A stretch of DNA of 42,681 nt from NCBI GenBank assembly GCA_036273715.1, contig DASUHB010000078.1, positions 1 through 42,681 on the forward strand, given 5' to 3'. The position numbers and the translations under genes are program-made. The stretch comes from Gemmatimonadaceae bacterium (GTDB lineage Bacteria; Gemmatimonadota; Gemmatimonadetes; Gemmatimonadales; Gemmatimonadaceae). This document shows positions 41,969 to 42,681 of this stretch, piece by piece (the first letter of the stretch is position 1; each line of letters begins with the position of its first letter). A model generated the notes under the pieces. The model saw nothing but the letters and a program-made list of their open reading frames with translations. It was not told the DNA's origin and did no database searches.

Positions 41969-42153
41969 GACACCTCGTCGACGTCCTCGCTCCTAACCGC
42001 ATAGGACTTGCCCGGGTCTGTCGGATGAGCCAGCTGGACCAAGCCAGGGCGATTCGGAACGGTCTCACCGATAAAGACGTCGCCCGCGCGAAGCCAATCG
42101 AGCGCCGGGTCCGGGACGAATGTGGTTGCCTTGAGCTTGAAGTAGCGTGACAT
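41965..42153 (-). CDS. hypothetical small protein (62 residues)
   Basis: A 62-residue protein from ATG 42153 (MSRYFKLKATTFVPDPALDW). It is hydrophilic with a mixed strand pattern and no recognisable motif. A longer upstream frame would add about 20 low-complexity residues. It is translationally coupled to the 381-residue gene downstream, so the two products probably work together. The pattern of a small protein ahead of a larger one resembles phage or island cargo, but no function can be assigned. Confidence 0.55.
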   Translation of the reverse strand: MSRYFKLKATTFVPDPALDWLRAGDVFIGETVPNRPGLVQLAHPTDPGKSYAVRSEDVDEVS

Positions 42154-42267
42154 GGGGTGTGAATGCCCGGAGTGGTTGGGTACCAATGTTCCGCATTGCG
42201 CCAGGCCGCGCAAGATACCCGTTTGACGAACGTCACCGGCGATTCGCTCGCTGATGCTTGGCCTAAC

Positions 42268-42498
42268 TCAACGCCCGCTCAGGAACACGACCCACTTGAT
42301 CTGTCCCGCCGCCGACGCCGCTTCGAGTGCCCGCGCCAGCTTCGGCCCGCTCGCCCACGTGATCGCCCGCCCGGTGCTGTCGCTCTGCAACGTCGCCCCA
42401 CTCGCGAACGCGGCCCCGCTCTCGACCTGCACCGGCAGCCCGGGCACGGCGAGGTAGCCTTGCGGCTGGTTCGCGCCGTTGCCCTGCGTGGGTGTCAC
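42268..42498 (-). CDS. phage capsid-decoration-like fragment
   Basis: Reading from GTG 42498 gives 76 residues. The segment LPVQVESGAAFASGATLQSDSTGRAITW followed by ARALEAASAAGQIKWVVF resembles the C-terminal part of DUF2190/Gp24-like phage capsid decoration proteins, which are usually about 110 residues. The homologous-looking frame continues upstream a little (CTSGQDADAV) without a start and then loses sense near 42535, where plus-strand phage-like coding seems to begin, so this may be a truncated relic. Family call is by pattern only. Confidence 0.35.
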   Translation of the reverse strand: MTPTQGNGANQPQGYLAVPGLPVQVESGAAFASGATLQSDSTGRAITWASGPKLARALEAASAAGQIKWVVFLSGR

Positions 42499-42631
42499 CG
42501 CGTCGGCGTCCTGCCCACTGGTGCAGAGCCCCGCGCCCGGCCGAGTTTCACACCCGGCTCACGGCCGTGTACGCGAAGGCCGGGCTCGAACCCCTGGCGA
42601 AGGTGATCATCCCACCCGTGGAGGCGAACCG

Positions 42632-42681
42632 ATGATGACGCCCGAGCAGCACGCGGAGTTGAACGCCCGCCTGAGTGCGTT
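42632..42681 (+). CDS. start of an unidentified gene (runs off the window)
   Basis: ATG 42632 begins MMTPEQHAELNARLSA and runs off the window. It overlaps the stop of another plus-strand frame (ending PLAKVIIPPVEANR, stop 42633-42635) by ATGA, which suggests two coupled genes. The preceding frame has no convincing start and may be a truncated fragment. Too short to identify. Confidence 0.3.
   Translation, partial: MMTPEQHAELNARLSA

Larger units (their letters stand above)
39508..42681. mobile_element. putative integrated element or genomic island (left end only)
   Basis: The region starts exactly at the broken tRNA-Met anticodon loop. GC content is visibly lower than in the preceding 39 kb, TTA codons appear outside the GTTAGGC context, and the dispersed word is nearly absent from its genes. 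It carries unrecognised genes, a ribbon-helix-helix regulator and phage-like fragments. No integrase or transposase is visible, so the type of element is unknown, and the right end is outside the window. Confidence 0.6.

Noticed and set aside
42575-42600. T-arm-like sequence (GGGCTCGAACCCC) as the missing 3' half of the tRNA
   Set aside because: Flanking bases cannot form the anticodon, T and acceptor stems, and the stretch is in an apparent reading frame.

Overview
The window is GC-rich, densely packed bacterial chromosome, with most genes on the minus strand in overlapping or nearly touching operons. Gene content and style fit a member of the Gemmatimonadota. Supporting signs are an orphan ADOP-type permease paired with a PadR regulator, several secreted or lipoprotein hydrolases, and a compact minus-strand block of information-processing genes. 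The phylum is inferred from this content; there is no rRNA gene in the window to confirm it.

Region 1 (1-3157): the start of an MBL-fold hydrolase gene, a DEDDh exonuclease, and arginine deiminase (arcA) divergent from the redox repressor gene rex. A perfect Rex operator lies between arcA and rex. Region 2 (3205-26070): a long minus-strand run. In transcription order it is EamA transporter, asparaginase, AhpD/CMD-like protein, obgE, dprA, hemW, hrcA, dnaJ, prmA, rsmE, a HIT protein, rpsU, yqeY, mutS2, dnaG, a zinc-ribbon coiled-coil protein, recJ, rsmD, coaD, pta, an STAS antagonist, an RsbW-like kinase, an RsbU-like phosphatase and rsmA. It joins translation and ribosome maturation, protein folding, replication and repair, CoA/acetyl-phosphate metabolism and a partner-switching signalling module.

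Region 3 (26163-39221): accessory metabolism on both strands. It holds a heptose-phosphate kinase-like gene, a dienelactone-hydrolase lipoprotein, the PadR/ADOP pair with a duplicated operator-like repeat, a secreted amidohydrolase, a ParB-like protein, a secreted M28 peptidase of the glutamate carboxypeptidase II type, a small unknown gene, an AraC-type regulator and a PQQ-type sugar dehydrogenase lipoprotein.

Region 4 (39469-42681): the 5' half of a tRNA-Met gene stops exactly after its anticodon loop. It is followed by sequence of visibly lower GC with several inverted repeats, unrecognised genes, a ribbon-helix-helix protein and phage-like fragments. This looks like one end of an integrated element whose other end, and any integrase, lie outside the window.

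The most unusual feature of the window is a short word, GTTAGGC (complement GCCTAAC, most often as CGTTAGGC). By eye it occurs nearly 70 times, against roughly five expected from composition. It is spread through the chromosomal genes in several reading frames and even in stop codons, is mostly oriented with the coding strand, and is nearly absent inside the region 4 genes. It resembles a genome-wide signature word such as a DNA uptake sequence or the cyanobacterial HIP1 element, and is the best candidate here for something undescribed.
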